Shown piece after piece: positions 17,041-25,029 of a DNA stretch of 64,000 nt. Source of the DNA: Bin80 sp026708685 (GTDB lineage: Bacteria > Bacteroidota > Rhodothermia > Rhodothermales > Bin80); the NCBI GenBank assembly GCA_965200955.1, contig OZ241742.1, positions 2,542,001 to 2,606,000 on the forward strand. Reading direction: 5' to 3'. The translations under genes and the position numbers were made by a program. A model generated the notes under the pieces. That model was not told where the DNA came from and made no database searches. It was given only the letters and a program-made list of their open reading frames with translations. The first letter of the stretch is position 1. Every line of letters begins with the position of its first letter.

Positions 17041-17263
17041 CCGGGATCACGACCCGAAAAAGACTGACATTCGTGAAGCATTTAACGATGGTGTCGCTCA
17101 AATTGAGAGGCATATTGGGGAGCTCCGTAATGAGCTGTCTAATGTCGTTCCCCCCGTCAAAGATTTTATCGTCAAACACCCTGTTGGAACCATCACCACG
17201 GTATTGGGGATCGGTTTTATGATTGGCTGTTTTATCGGTAACAGTAGGAGGGATGATCAATAA
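17027..17263 (+). CDS. DUF883/ElaB-like small membrane protein, copy 1
   Basis: A 78-residue protein with an amphipathic helix (IREAFNDGVAQIERHIGELR) and a C-terminal membrane segment (about 52-69, with a TVLGIGFMIG motif) preceded by VKDFIVKHP. This is the arrangement of DUF883/YqjD-ElaB proteins, which are membrane-anchored and in enterobacteria ribosome-associated. The start at 17027 lies inside the previous gene, suggesting coupling. It is closely related to the protein encoded at 17399, so the pair looks like a tandem duplication. Confidence 0.6.
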   Translation: MDKTSRDHDPKKTDIREAFNDGVAQIERHIGELRNELSNVVPPVKDFIVKHPVGTITTVLGIGFMIGCFIGNSRRDDQ

Positions 17264-17398
17264 GCAATGTCCAAAATGGAGTTCATTTGTCTGTGCCAGC
17301 TTCAGCCATAACTGTATACGTTTCTAATTGGTATCATCTAGCTGGTCAATGTTCTTCAACGGACTGCCCGTTTTTGTAACTCATTTAACGAAACGATA

Positions 17399-17932
17399 AT
17401 GACGATGGAACCTGACCATCAAAACTATTCTACGAACGATGTTCAACACGCATTAGATGAACGTGAATCTAAAATTGAACATCATATTGCATCCATTCGG
17501 AGTGAGCTCACTAATTTCATTCCGCAAATCAAAGACATCATTGAAAAGCACCCTATTGGGAGTGTTGCCACCGTTCTCGGGCTCGGAGTGGTCATGGGAT
17601 ATTTGGCATCAAATGCTCAGCGTAAAGGAAAACCCGATCGTGGTTCATTGCTTGATTCAGCATTAAGCCCTGCCATAGAAACCGTTAAAAAGCATCTTGA
17701 TCAAGGTGGGCAGTTGCCAGGTAAAGAGATCAATCCAATCATAGCCCCTGTTCTGGATGTTGCTACCAAACACCTCAGTCAAACGACCTCAAATTCTTCC
17801 CAAACGCATGAATCTGTTCAACCACAACAAAGTGCACTCAATGATTTAGTCAGATTATTAGTGCCCATTGGCATTGAAATGGGTCTTAAGGCATGGGAGA
17901 ATCATAGCAAAACAGAGGAGGATGGCCCCTGA
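17399..17932 (+). CDS. DUF883-like membrane protein, copy 2 with extended C-terminus
   Basis: A 177-residue protein whose first 80 residues repeat the layout of the 17027 gene (SKIEHHIASIRSEL, IKDIIEKHPIGSVATVLGLG). It then carries an extra tail of about 95 residues, Gln/Ser-rich in the middle and ending in a second hydrophobic stretch (LVRLLVPIGIEMGLKAW). The extension is not recognised. The last 11 bases overlap the start of adk, so the two are probably co-translated. Function unknown. Confidence 0.6.
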   Translation: MTMEPDHQNYSTNDVQHALDERESKIEHHIASIRSELTNFIPQIKDIIEKHPIGSVATVLGLGVVMGYLASNAQRKGKPDRGSLLDSALSPAIETVKKHLDQGGQLPGKEINPIIAPVLDVATKHLSQTTSNSSQTHESVQPQQSALNDLVRLLVPIGIEMGLKAWENHSKTEEDGP

Positions 17933-18572
17933 GAAAGGTGCCCATCGAATTGTATTTCTTGGACCTCCCGGCTCAGGAAAAGGCACGCAGGCAAGACTTT
18001 TGATGTCTCAGTTTGGCTTGGAGCATATCTCAACAGGTGCTATGCTCCGCAGTGAAATTGAGTCTGGCACTCCATTAGGGTTACAAGCTCAGGGTTATAT
18101 TGAAAATGGCCAGTTGGCCCCTGATCAACTTGTCCGAACTCTTGCTGAAAAAGCATTGAAAACTCATGACTGTCAACAATTCATCCTTGATGGATATCCG
18201 CGCACCGTTCAGCAGGCCATTTGGCTTTGTGAGTTCATGGATTCTAGAAGCATCACTATATCGGCAGCTGTCAACTTTGTGATAGATCGTGAAGAGGTGG
18301 TTGCAAGATTATCCCAACGTAGAATTAATTATCGGACGGGTGAAAATTTTCATCTTTCTGACAAGCCACCCCCGCAAGATCAATCTGAATACATTATTAC
18401 CCGTAAAGATGATCAGCCCGATGCGATCCGTAAGCGTTTGAATATCTACCATGAACGAACTCACCCGCTGGTAGACTATTATTCTGACAAAAAACTGTTA
18501 GTTCCTGTGGATGCCAAAGCTTCTTTTACCGAGGTAAATGAACAGATCTGTAATTTACTTAAATTAGAATAG
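17922..18572 (+). CDS. adk: adenylate kinase
   Basis: A 216-residue adenylate kinase (ATP + AMP = 2 ADP). The P-loop IVFLGPPGSGKGTQ is at about residues 10-23, the AMP-site stretch LEHISTGAMLRSEI near 38, and the FILDGYPRT motif near 87. A LID segment (RRINYRTGENFH) follows, without zinc-binding cysteines. The ATG at 17922 is preceded by a purine-rich GAGGAG directly upstream, inside the DUF883-like gene. An upstream in-frame extension is only the other reading of that gene. The essential enzyme sits unusually behind membrane-protein genes. Confidence 0.93.
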   Translation: MAPEKGAHRIVFLGPPGSGKGTQARLLMSQFGLEHISTGAMLRSEIESGTPLGLQAQGYIENGQLAPDQLVRTLAEKALKTHDCQQFILDGYPRTVQQAIWLCEFMDSRSITISAAVNFVIDREEVVARLSQRRINYRTGENFHLSDKPPPQDQSEYIITRKDDQPDAIRKRLNIYHERTHPLVDYYSDKKLLVPVDAKASFTEVNEQICNLLKLE

Positions 18573-18602
18573 TTTAGTATTGGTATTTCTTGAAATATAA
18601 AG

Positions 18603-19574
18603 ATGGATCTAAGTAAAACGATTGAACATCTTCAATCCGAGGTTGAAACCCACCTGACAAATCTCGTCAAGGATCATGAGCCGAACGAACTCTATGATTC
18701 TGTCAGGTATGTGATTGCGGGAGGGGGCAAGCGTCTTCGTCCTATCCTATTGCTTTTGTCTGCGAAAATTTTTGGTGTTACTACTCAGCAGGCTATGCCA
18801 TTAGCACTGGCTGTTGAGTTGGTGCATAATTTTTCTCTCGTCCATGACGATATGATGGATCATGCTGATAGTCGCAGAGGGCGAGAGACAGTTCATATCC
18901 GATGGAATACCGATACAGCTATTCTATGCGGTGATGTTTTGTTGGCACTCGCGACTGAATGTGTTGGAAAAACGAATTCGGATGCTCAAGCTAATTTGAC
19001 CCGCGTGTACGGAACCATGATTAGAGAACTTTGTGAAGGACAGGCACTTGATATGGAAATTGGTCACAAGGCGGATCTTACGACCCATGACTACCTGAAC
19101 ATGGTGGATGGCAAAACGGGAGGCTTACTTTCTGCATCCATTGAATTGGGTGGAGTAATCGGAGGAGCCGATTCAGAGACATGTCATGTATTAAGACAAG
19201 CGGGAAAGTCTCTTGGACGTGCATTTCAGATTTTAGATGATCTACTGGATTTAATTGCCGATGATCAACGCTGGGGAAAAGTGCAGGGGGGAGATTTAAT
19301 GGAGGGTAAAGGAACGTATCTGCTGGCAGAATCACGTCAGAGAGCGAAGGGAGATGACTCTGCTTTTTTTGCCAAGATACGACCTGGCTCTGGTCTCACT
19401 CACGAGGAAATCCCACTTGCACGCTCAAAAATGGAGGCACTTGGTATACTGGACGATGCTCGCCAGAAAGTTCATGACTACACATCAAACGCCTTCACTC
19501 AGGTTCAGTCCATTGTTGGGAATACAGATGAGCTGGGAGCCCTCATTCGTCATATGTCTCATCGGATTTATTGA
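18603..19574 (+). CDS. polyprenyl diphosphate synthase
   Basis: A 323-residue trans-isoprenyl diphosphate synthase. The GGGKRLRP motif is at 40-47, the first aspartate-rich motif DDMMD at 82-86 and the second DDLLD at about 212-216, the set needed for magnesium-dependent chain elongation. Length and motifs fit the octaprenyl/heptaprenyl/solanesyl class that makes the quinone side chain, which would complement menC at the window start; product length cannot be assigned. It lies 30 bases after adk and may share its transcript. Confidence 0.87.
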   Translation: MDLSKTIEHLQSEVETHLTNLVKDHEPNELYDSVRYVIAGGGKRLRPILLLLSAKIFGVTTQQAMPLALAVELVHNFSLVHDDMMDHADSRRGRETVHIRWNTDTAILCGDVLLALATECVGKTNSDAQANLTRVYGTMIRELCEGQALDMEIGHKADLTTHDYLNMVDGKTGGLLSASIELGGVIGGADSETCHVLRQAGKSLGRAFQILDDLLDLIADDQRWGKVQGGDLMEGKGTYLLAESRQRAKGDDSAFFAKIRPGSGLTHEEIPLARSKMEALGILDDARQKVHDYTSNAFTQVQSIVGNTDELGALIRHMSHRIY

Positions 19575-19930
19575 AGATGACGTTCTCAGTATTGATACAA
19601 TAAGGATCAAAATTGTAGAACGGGCAACTTTCATTGTACAGTTTGAATACACCAGAGGCTTGATCATACTAATTCTATTGGTTCATTCACAGGGGATCAA
19701 GTTCAAGTTATCGTTCAACTGAATATCAATTTGGAAATTTGATTGAATCAAATACTAAACTCAAACTGTGGCAGCATTTTTAATGATTGGAAAGCTCAGC
19801 TGGATCTGGTGAGTCTCTTAAACAATCGCAATCCTAGTGTTTTTCGAAATATGTCACATGATCTAATCCAACTATAGTTAAACTGCTCAGGTTTGGTGGG
19901 TAATGTGACTCTGCGGTACAGACTTGATGG
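19575..19930. other. intergenic region between convergent genes
   Basis: A 356-bp AT-rich gap between the ends of the polyprenyl synthase and the restriction endonuclease gene. An open frame crosses the prenyl synthase end but looks random. No convincing terminator hairpin or RNA gene was recognised. It marks the left edge of the accessory stretch that follows. Confidence 0.35.
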
Positions 19931-20509
19931 TTAACTGTCATGGAAATGACTGTTCTGATATTTATTGATCCAACGATTCCAGTCATCGCTGTCTTTTTTC
20001 ACGGTCAATCTTAGCTCAATGAACTTTTTTTCCGCAGTTACCTCTTTGGTACCATGTGCTACTTGTGCTGACAATAAATTTGCCTCACGCATCATTTCTT
20101 CGTGAGACAAAACAAAAGTTACCGCCCCCTCGCTTGAAATGGATTGAATGATATAATCGCAATCATGCCAAAGTCTAATCTGTACAATATTGAGTCCACC
20201 ATCTCGATTAAAGCCGGAAGCCTTGAATTCGTAAAATTTGCCGTCTTTCTCTATATCTCCTCTGCCATCATTCTTGTGTACTTTTTTGCAGTCATGTTTT
20301 GCGATAAAGTACTTTTCCCAGAGTGGACCCCGAGACTGAGGAGTTAAAAGACTTGTGATACGATAAAATTCGTTTTCCGCAAGAGATCCAGTGAGGACAA
20401 GGGCTATCAAATCGTTTCTTATCTCGTACGCGGTATTTTTCAGATCTTCCCCTATGTGGATGTTAGACAGGATATATCTGACCCGTGATAGAACTTTTTG
20501 CCTACTCAT
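19931..20509 (-). CDS. putative type II restriction endonuclease
   Basis: A 192-residue protein (202 if an upstream start at 20539 is used) with a PD-(D/E)xK nuclease-like motif: GDIEKDGKFYEFKAS, where Asp, Glu and Lys are spaced D-x8-E-x-K (residues 95, 104 and 106 in the longer numbering). No closer family was recognised. The assignment rests on this motif and on the overlap with the adenine methyltransferase gene just upstream: the ATG at 20509 overlaps the methyltransferase stop (20502-20504). Together they would form a small restriction-modification system. Recognition sequence unknown. Confidence 0.62.
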   Translation of the reverse strand: MSRQKVLSRVRYILSNIHIGEDLKNTAYEIRNDLIALVLTGSLAENEFYRITSLLTPQSRGPLWEKYFIAKHDCKKVHKNDGRGDIEKDGKFYEFKASGFNRDGGLNIVQIRLWHDCDYIIQSISSEGAVTFVLSHEEMMREANLLSAQVAHGTKEVTAEKKFIELRLTVKKDSDDWNRWINKYQNSHFHDS

Positions 20510-21317
20510 AACATGACTTGTATTGATGCCAAAATTCATATTTCGTTAACCAATATACGCCTCCGCTTGCACATGAATTTCCTTGCCAGTCAATCGATTG
20601 AATGCGGTTTACTAACAAGTCAATTGGAATTAACGATTTTAGAAAATAACCTCTATTGTTTGGTTTTGGATCACGAATCACTCGTTTAGGGGAAGCCCCA
20701 AACACAAACACATCAAAGTCGTGGCGGTTGGCAAACAAAAAATCTTTTGTACCAGTAATGTTATCTGGAATTACGACTCTTAAATCTTTGCCGGTTGACC
20801 TATCAAAAACAAAAAAACTAGTAGGAACATGATAGTCTTGACCATCAAGTAGAAACGAATTACGTCCTAATTCAGTAATTGATTTAATTCTCCAATCTGA
20901 TGGGATAATGCGTTGGCGAGTATGTTTGCGATAGACATTAGGGAGAACAAATCCGATAGTTTTTACATTTGGGAAAGACATAGCGTGCAGGATAAATGCT
21001 TTTGACAGATGGTGATATCGTCCATAGGGTGGGTTTCCCAAAACCAGAACTTTTTTATATTTTGGGTCTATACAATAATTCAAGAAATCATCCTTGAGAA
21101 TATCACTATGTTTAGGATCTACATCAATTCCTGTTTTATTTGGATGCACAGTACTGAATAAAAAAGCTCCCGCACCTGCTGATGGCTCAACAAGCAAGTC
21201 GTAACTATGAATATCCTCCAGTTGACTCAAGCATCTACGAACCACATCTGGCTTTGTAAAATACTGATCTAAGGCTTGCCCAATTGTTGAGGGAGTCACT
21301 CGCTTTAACTGGTGCAT
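20502..21317 (-). CDS. DNA N6-adenine methyltransferase (type II R-M)
   Basis: A 271-residue SAM-dependent DNA methyltransferase. The FTKPDVVRR segment before motif I, the SAM-binding motif I VEPSAGAGAF (43-52) and the catalytic motif IV GNPPYGRY (94-101) identify an N6-adenine (gamma-class-like) enzyme. A short target-recognition part occupies the C-terminal third. It is translated immediately before a putative restriction endonuclease on the same strand. The host is thus predicted to be protected at this system's site; the target sequence cannot be read. Confidence 0.8.
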   Translation of the reverse strand: MHQLKRVTPSTIGQALDQYFTKPDVVRRCLSQLEDIHSYDLLVEPSAGAGAFLFSTVHPNKTGIDVDPKHSDILKDDFLNYCIDPKYKKVLVLGNPPYGRYHHLSKAFILHAMSFPNVKTIGFVLPNVYRKHTRQRIIPSDWRIKSITELGRNSFLLDGQDYHVPTSFFVFDRSTGKDLRVVIPDNITGTKDFLFANRHDFDVFVFGASPKRVIRDPKPNNRGYFLKSLIPIDLLVNRIQSIDWQGNSCASGGVYWLTKYEFWHQYKSCYE

Positions 21318-21940
21318 TTTCCGAAAATGTCTTAAAGTCTCGTTTACCTTCCGAGTGCAGTGCTTCGGCTAATTATATTGATGAATCGTATCCAACGAAT
21401 AGGGGTAATGTGCACAGGGAAACTGAAAAACATAACGTTTCAGATGTTTCATGTAAGCGGTCGAAGATACAGTGATACGCAAGTTTCAGATTGACTAATT
21501 TAAATGCTCATTTGAAAAGAAAAGTTTCAAACGCAAGGTCTCCCATCAATAAAAATGTGAGATTTTGAGGGCACTTCGTGCAATCAAGATGAATTTTGAC
21601 AAGTACAGTGATATCTGTCATGATTGCATCTCTTTCTGATATATAATTTCTGGTACATTCAAATTCATTTCAATCATAGGATTCTTAATAACGTTGAAAA
21701 GATGAATTGAATCTGAATCAATCGTTTCCTTCACTGTTGAATGAAAGAACTCAATTTTGCAGGAAGTATGAATCACTGGTGTAGAAGGAATCAGTTTGAA
21801 CTGGATGGTTGAAGATAAACAAATATGATGTATTGCACCAAGGAGATGGTTATAGATATTAGGTTTATACTCACCCCATCGCTTGATCTATGGATAACAG
21901 CGTAATGGAATCACACGGATCAAAATATTCCCTTACGAAA

Positions 21941-22038
21941 GAGCCTTTTGTAAAACCTCTCAGCTAACTCTAAAAAATACGTCACAGGTGCTTCAGAGCA
22001 ATATTTCTACGAAAACTCTGATGTTTTGCAAAAGCCTC
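21941..22038 (-). repeat. miniature inverted-repeat element, copy A
   Basis: A 98-bp non-coding element with imperfect terminal inverted repeats, about GAGGCTTTTGCAAAACCT at each end; the left end reads GAGCCTTTTGTAAAACCT. Its interior, read on the minus strand, matches copies B (45881) and C (62440) through TTTTCGTAGAAATATTGC. It encodes no transposase, so it would have been moved in trans. It lies 94 bp left of the insertion sequence, whose ends are different. Confidence 0.7.
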
Positions 22039-22123
22039 TAAATACAGTATATCTTGTTCACGCGTTGACTAGACGAACAAGCACCGTAAAAGAGTTTGTC
22101 AATAGTATTTATCTTAGAAATGA

Positions 22124-22132
22124 ATGATTTTA
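22124..22132. repeat. left target-site duplication of insertion sequence
   Basis: The 9-bp word ATGATTTTA stands immediately left of the CAG end of the element and recurs immediately right of its CTG end at 23852-23860. It is read as the duplicated target. Confidence 0.75.
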
Positions 22133-23851
22133 CAGGGGCTCCCACTAACGGCATCTTTTTTCTTGATTTTGGTTGTACTGGATAATTTTCTTCGGAACGC
22201 CCCCATTTTCGTTCTTCAGTGCTGTTTTTCGTGTCAAAAATAGGTGCTTCCAAACCATATTTTCTGTCTTTAATTACGGCTGGACACAGCTTCCCCCTGC
22301 TCTTCAATCCTCGTTTTTGAAGAGCCGAGGTATTTCCGTAAGATGCTACTCTGCTAAGAAGAATCATAAATGATTCTGCCCTTGTATCCTTTTGCAATCG
22401 CTTTGTACATCAACTCCCAACTCTCCAGAACATATTCTTGAAACATCGTACGGACTTTCTCTCGGAGGTACTTGAGCCTGTCCATCTTGTCCAATGCGTT
22501 CTTAAACAATCCGTAGCATCTCAATTCGATTTGATCAATCAGAAATGCAAGCATCATCAGGAACCCAAATACCGTCGATAAATGCTGGTGACCGTGACCG
22601 AAGTTGTGCTCAAAATTATATCCCTGATTCTTCAGCGTGTTGAAGGTTTCGTTCTCAATTTTCCACCTTGACCGCCCTGCTCTCATGATCTTCATGAGAT
22701 TTGATTTCTCAAGGGGGATGCCCGTCACCCAAGCGAAGCGTTTTGGCTTGGGGTTTGGATTTCTTTTCGTTCCAGACTTGGTCTCTTCATAGCTCAGAAC
22801 ATTGACCCTCACCTCTTGATTGGATTGATTCAATGGAACATCATTGAGAAATTCAAATCGGTGGAGTGTCCCATCAACATCTTTGATCTCCACATGTTGC
22901 ACCTCTGAGCTGTCCTTCATATACTGGAACAGGAACTTGTGTCCTTTGGGCTTCGCTCCCAGTATATACTGGAGCTTATGGCCCTCTAAGAATTTGATAT
23001 GGGGAGCATTGCTGGCAAGTGCGTCCTGAAGCACGATCACCTTCATGTGGGGATGTTCCCTTCGGAAATCATCAAAAAATCGCATGGATGCGTTTCGCTC
23101 ACAATCATTTTTTGTGGATCCATCGGTGTTCTGGATGGGTTCTGGAACCAGTGGAAACACCTCTTTTTGATCGGGACTGACCACCGCACCGCACAGCATC
23201 TGATGATAGTAGGTTGTACTCCCGTCCCGATGATGCTTCTGACAGCAGTTGTCACAACTCACGCTACTTGAAGAAAAAAATCCCGTCCCGTCCACCGAAA
23301 TCAGAAGGTGACTATCAAGGTATTTGTAGTCCTCCAAAACTTTGCCACGTTGCAACTGGGCAAACAACTTCTTGAACGCAGGACGCAAGGTGTGAGGATT
23401 CAACGCATCCAGACGCTTGCGCAATCCAGAGTCGGAAGGAATCTTCTCTACTCCAAACAACGTCTGGAGATTCTCAAACACGGGAAGATCCAGATTCCGA
23501 GCATTGTTGTCAAATTCAAGCAACGAAGGAAACTTAAGCGAAAACACAGCAACCCCAGACATCAGATAATCCGACAGTGTGTATCCTCGCCCTACTATGG
23601 GATCTTCTATCTCTTCAAAACAACCGTGAACGGTAGCAAGTAAATGCTTCTTGCTGAAATTCTTGCGCAATTTGGGGGAAACTCCCTGTTTCATGGCTCT
23701 TTGGGAGGAGTGGAAGGAAACGTTATGGTTGTAAACACAACTCTAATACACAGAAACGCAAAAATATGATGAGTTCAAAGAAAAAAGTCCGCGAAAACAA
23801 AATCAAAAATTTATGGTTTCAGAAAATATTAAGGCTTAGTGGGAATAGCTG
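22133..23851 (-). mobile_element. complete insertion sequence with IS4-like transposase, 1719 bp
   Basis: The element is bounded by imperfect inverted ends: left CAGGGGCTCCCACTAAC and, on the opposite strand from the right, CAGCTATTCCCACTAAG, sharing CAG and TCCCACTAA. A 9-bp direct repeat (ATGATTTTA) flanks both ends, as expected from transposition. The single gene inside is a 446-residue DDE transposase on the minus strand. Nine-base duplications suit the IS4 superfamily. No cargo gene is present. The ORF is intact, so the element may still be active. Confidence 0.8.
22354..23694 (-). CDS. IS4-like DDE transposase
   Basis: A 446-residue transposase with an RNase H-like DDE core. Candidate catalytic residues are Asp in LISVDGTGFFSS (about 135), Asp in VIVLQDALASN (about 219) and Glu in the C-terminal SRWKIENETFNTLKNQG motif (about 345). 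A cysteine pair (CDNCCQ) near 150 may bind metal. The C-terminal segment FGHGHQHLSTVFGFLMMLAF is typical of these transposases. The exact IS family is not certain. Its gene fills most of the element at 22133-23851. Confidence 0.85.
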   Translation of the reverse strand: MKQGVSPKLRKNFSKKHLLATVHGCFEEIEDPIVGRGYTLSDYLMSGVAVFSLKFPSLLEFDNNARNLDLPVFENLQTLFGVEKIPSDSGLRKRLDALNPHTLRPAFKKLFAQLQRGKVLEDYKYLDSHLLISVDGTGFFSSSSVSCDNCCQKHHRDGSTTYYHQMLCGAVVSPDQKEVFPLVPEPIQNTDGSTKNDCERNASMRFFDDFRREHPHMKVIVLQDALASNAPHIKFLEGHKLQYILGAKPKGHKFLFQYMKDSSEVQHVEIKDVDGTLHRFEFLNDVPLNQSNQEVRVNVLSYEETKSGTKRNPNPKPKRFAWVTGIPLEKSNLMKIMRAGRSRWKIENETFNTLKNQGYNFEHNFGHGHQHLSTVFGFLMMLAFLIDQIELRCYGLFKNALDKMDRLKYLREKVRTMFQEYVLESWELMYKAIAKGYKGRIIYDSS

Positions 23852-23860
23852 ATGATTTTA
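23852..23860. repeat. right target-site duplication of insertion sequence
   Basis: ATGATTTTA, identical to 22124-22132, directly abutting the right inverted repeat. Confidence 0.75.
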
Positions 23861-23940
23861 TGCATTTCTCACAACAAGTTGATGGATTCTTGGGCGGGAA
23901 TCCTTAAATTTACCAAAATTAACCTCTCTAATATTTTCAA

Positions 23941-24993
23941 ATGACTCCAAGTACATTGAAGAAAATCGATGTAGAAGGGATGTATGAAGCTATACGTAGT
24001 TTTTCAGAACATCTTCAAGTAGGACGCATTAGTGCCTTAGGTGCAGATTTGGGTGCATGGCCGGGAACGGGTATTACTCAAGTGGTGGTTGCAGGGATGG
24101 GCGGGAGTGCGATTGGCGGAGATGTCCTGTCTGCGTTATCCATAGATCATTCAAGCATTCCCGTCTATGTATCTCGGAGCTATACTCTTCCAGAGTGGGT
24201 AGGTCCAAATACCGCAGTGGTTGCTTCAAGTTATTCAGGCAATACCGAAGAAACACTTTCGGCGTTTGATGAGGCATGTGGCCGCAAAGCACGGGTGATC
24301 GTAATTTCAACGGGGGGAGAACTGGTTTCCAGGGCTCAGGCTCGCAACATCCCATGTGTTGTGCTTCCATCAGGCATACAACCCCGTGCTGCATTACCAC
24401 ATTCACTCTCCGCATTGTTGACCATCTCTGAATCTCTCCGTCTAACCTCTGTGAGTCCCTCAGACTGGGATGAGTCCATTGCACTTACGGCAAAGCAATC
24501 CATAGAGATGTCCAACTTTGATGATCCAGACAATCCTGCTCTGAAGATCGCCAAGATTCTCTGCGGCCACTTTCCCGTCATCTATAGTAGCGAACAGCTT
24601 GCTCCTGCCAATACCAGATGGCGTAATCAGATTCACGAAAATTCCAAAAGCTTCGCAGTTGGGAATCTTCTCCCTGAAATGAATCACAATGAAGTCATGG
24701 GATGGGCACGATTCCATTCAGAGTTGAAGAGTCTATCGGTCGTTGCACTCAGAGATCAAGAAGATCATCCTCGGACGCAGCGAAGACTTGATGTTACCCG
24801 ATCCCTTCTAGAGCCCCATGCACACAAATGGCTAGAAATACATAGCCAAGGAGAAAGTCGTTTGACTCGACTGTTATCTCTGATGTATATCAGTGATTGG
24901 GTCAGCTTATATCTGGCGATTCTTAATGAAACAGATCCATCACCCGTTGGCTTGATTTCCAGACTGAAGGCTGCATTGGTGGAAAACGATTAA
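23941..24993 (+). CDS. bifunctional phosphoglucose/phosphomannose isomerase
   Basis: A 350-residue SIS-fold isomerase of the archaeal/bacterial PGI/PMI family, interconverting glucose-6-P or mannose-6-P with fructose-6-P. VVVAGMGGSAIGGDVLSAL (about 48-66), VVASSYSGNTEETL (about 93-106) and RWRNQIHENSK (about 222) are the family motifs. The length agrees. Its upstream region is only 80 bp from the right end of the insertion sequence, so its promoter may have been affected by that insertion. The peptidase gene follows 36 bases later. Confidence 0.87.
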   Translation: MTPSTLKKIDVEGMYEAIRSFSEHLQVGRISALGADLGAWPGTGITQVVVAGMGGSAIGGDVLSALSIDHSSIPVYVSRSYTLPEWVGPNTAVVASSYSGNTEETLSAFDEACGRKARVIVISTGGELVSRAQARNIPCVVLPSGIQPRAALPHSLSALLTISESLRLTSVSPSDWDESIALTAKQSIEMSNFDDPDNPALKIAKILCGHFPVIYSSEQLAPANTRWRNQIHENSKSFAVGNLLPEMNHNEVMGWARFHSELKSLSVVALRDQEDHPRTQRRLDVTRSLLEPHAHKWLEIHSQGESRLTRLLSLMYISDWVSLYLAILNETDPSPVGLISRLKAALVEND

Positions 24994-25029
24994 CTGAACG
25001 TTTATGGTAGGTTGGCGTATGGGTTACCA

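Larger units (their letters stand above)
21318..22132. other. gene-poor AT-rich region next to insertion sequence
   Basis: This 815-bp AT-rich stretch between the methyltransferase start and the insertion sequence contains one miniature inverted-repeat element (21941-22038) and the left target duplication (22124-22132). Short open frames within it have no recognisable domains. The upstream part (21318-21600) should hold the promoter of the restriction-modification operon. Confidence 0.5.

Noticed and set aside
19354..19722. Open frame crossing the end of the polyprenyl synthase gene
   Set aside because: Mostly another reading frame of the synthase gene, extending by chance into AT-rich DNA.
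22038..22397. 119-codon minus-strand open frame at the left end of the insertion sequence
   Set aside because: It overlaps the transposase C-terminus, crosses the element boundary and target duplication, and resembles no protein.
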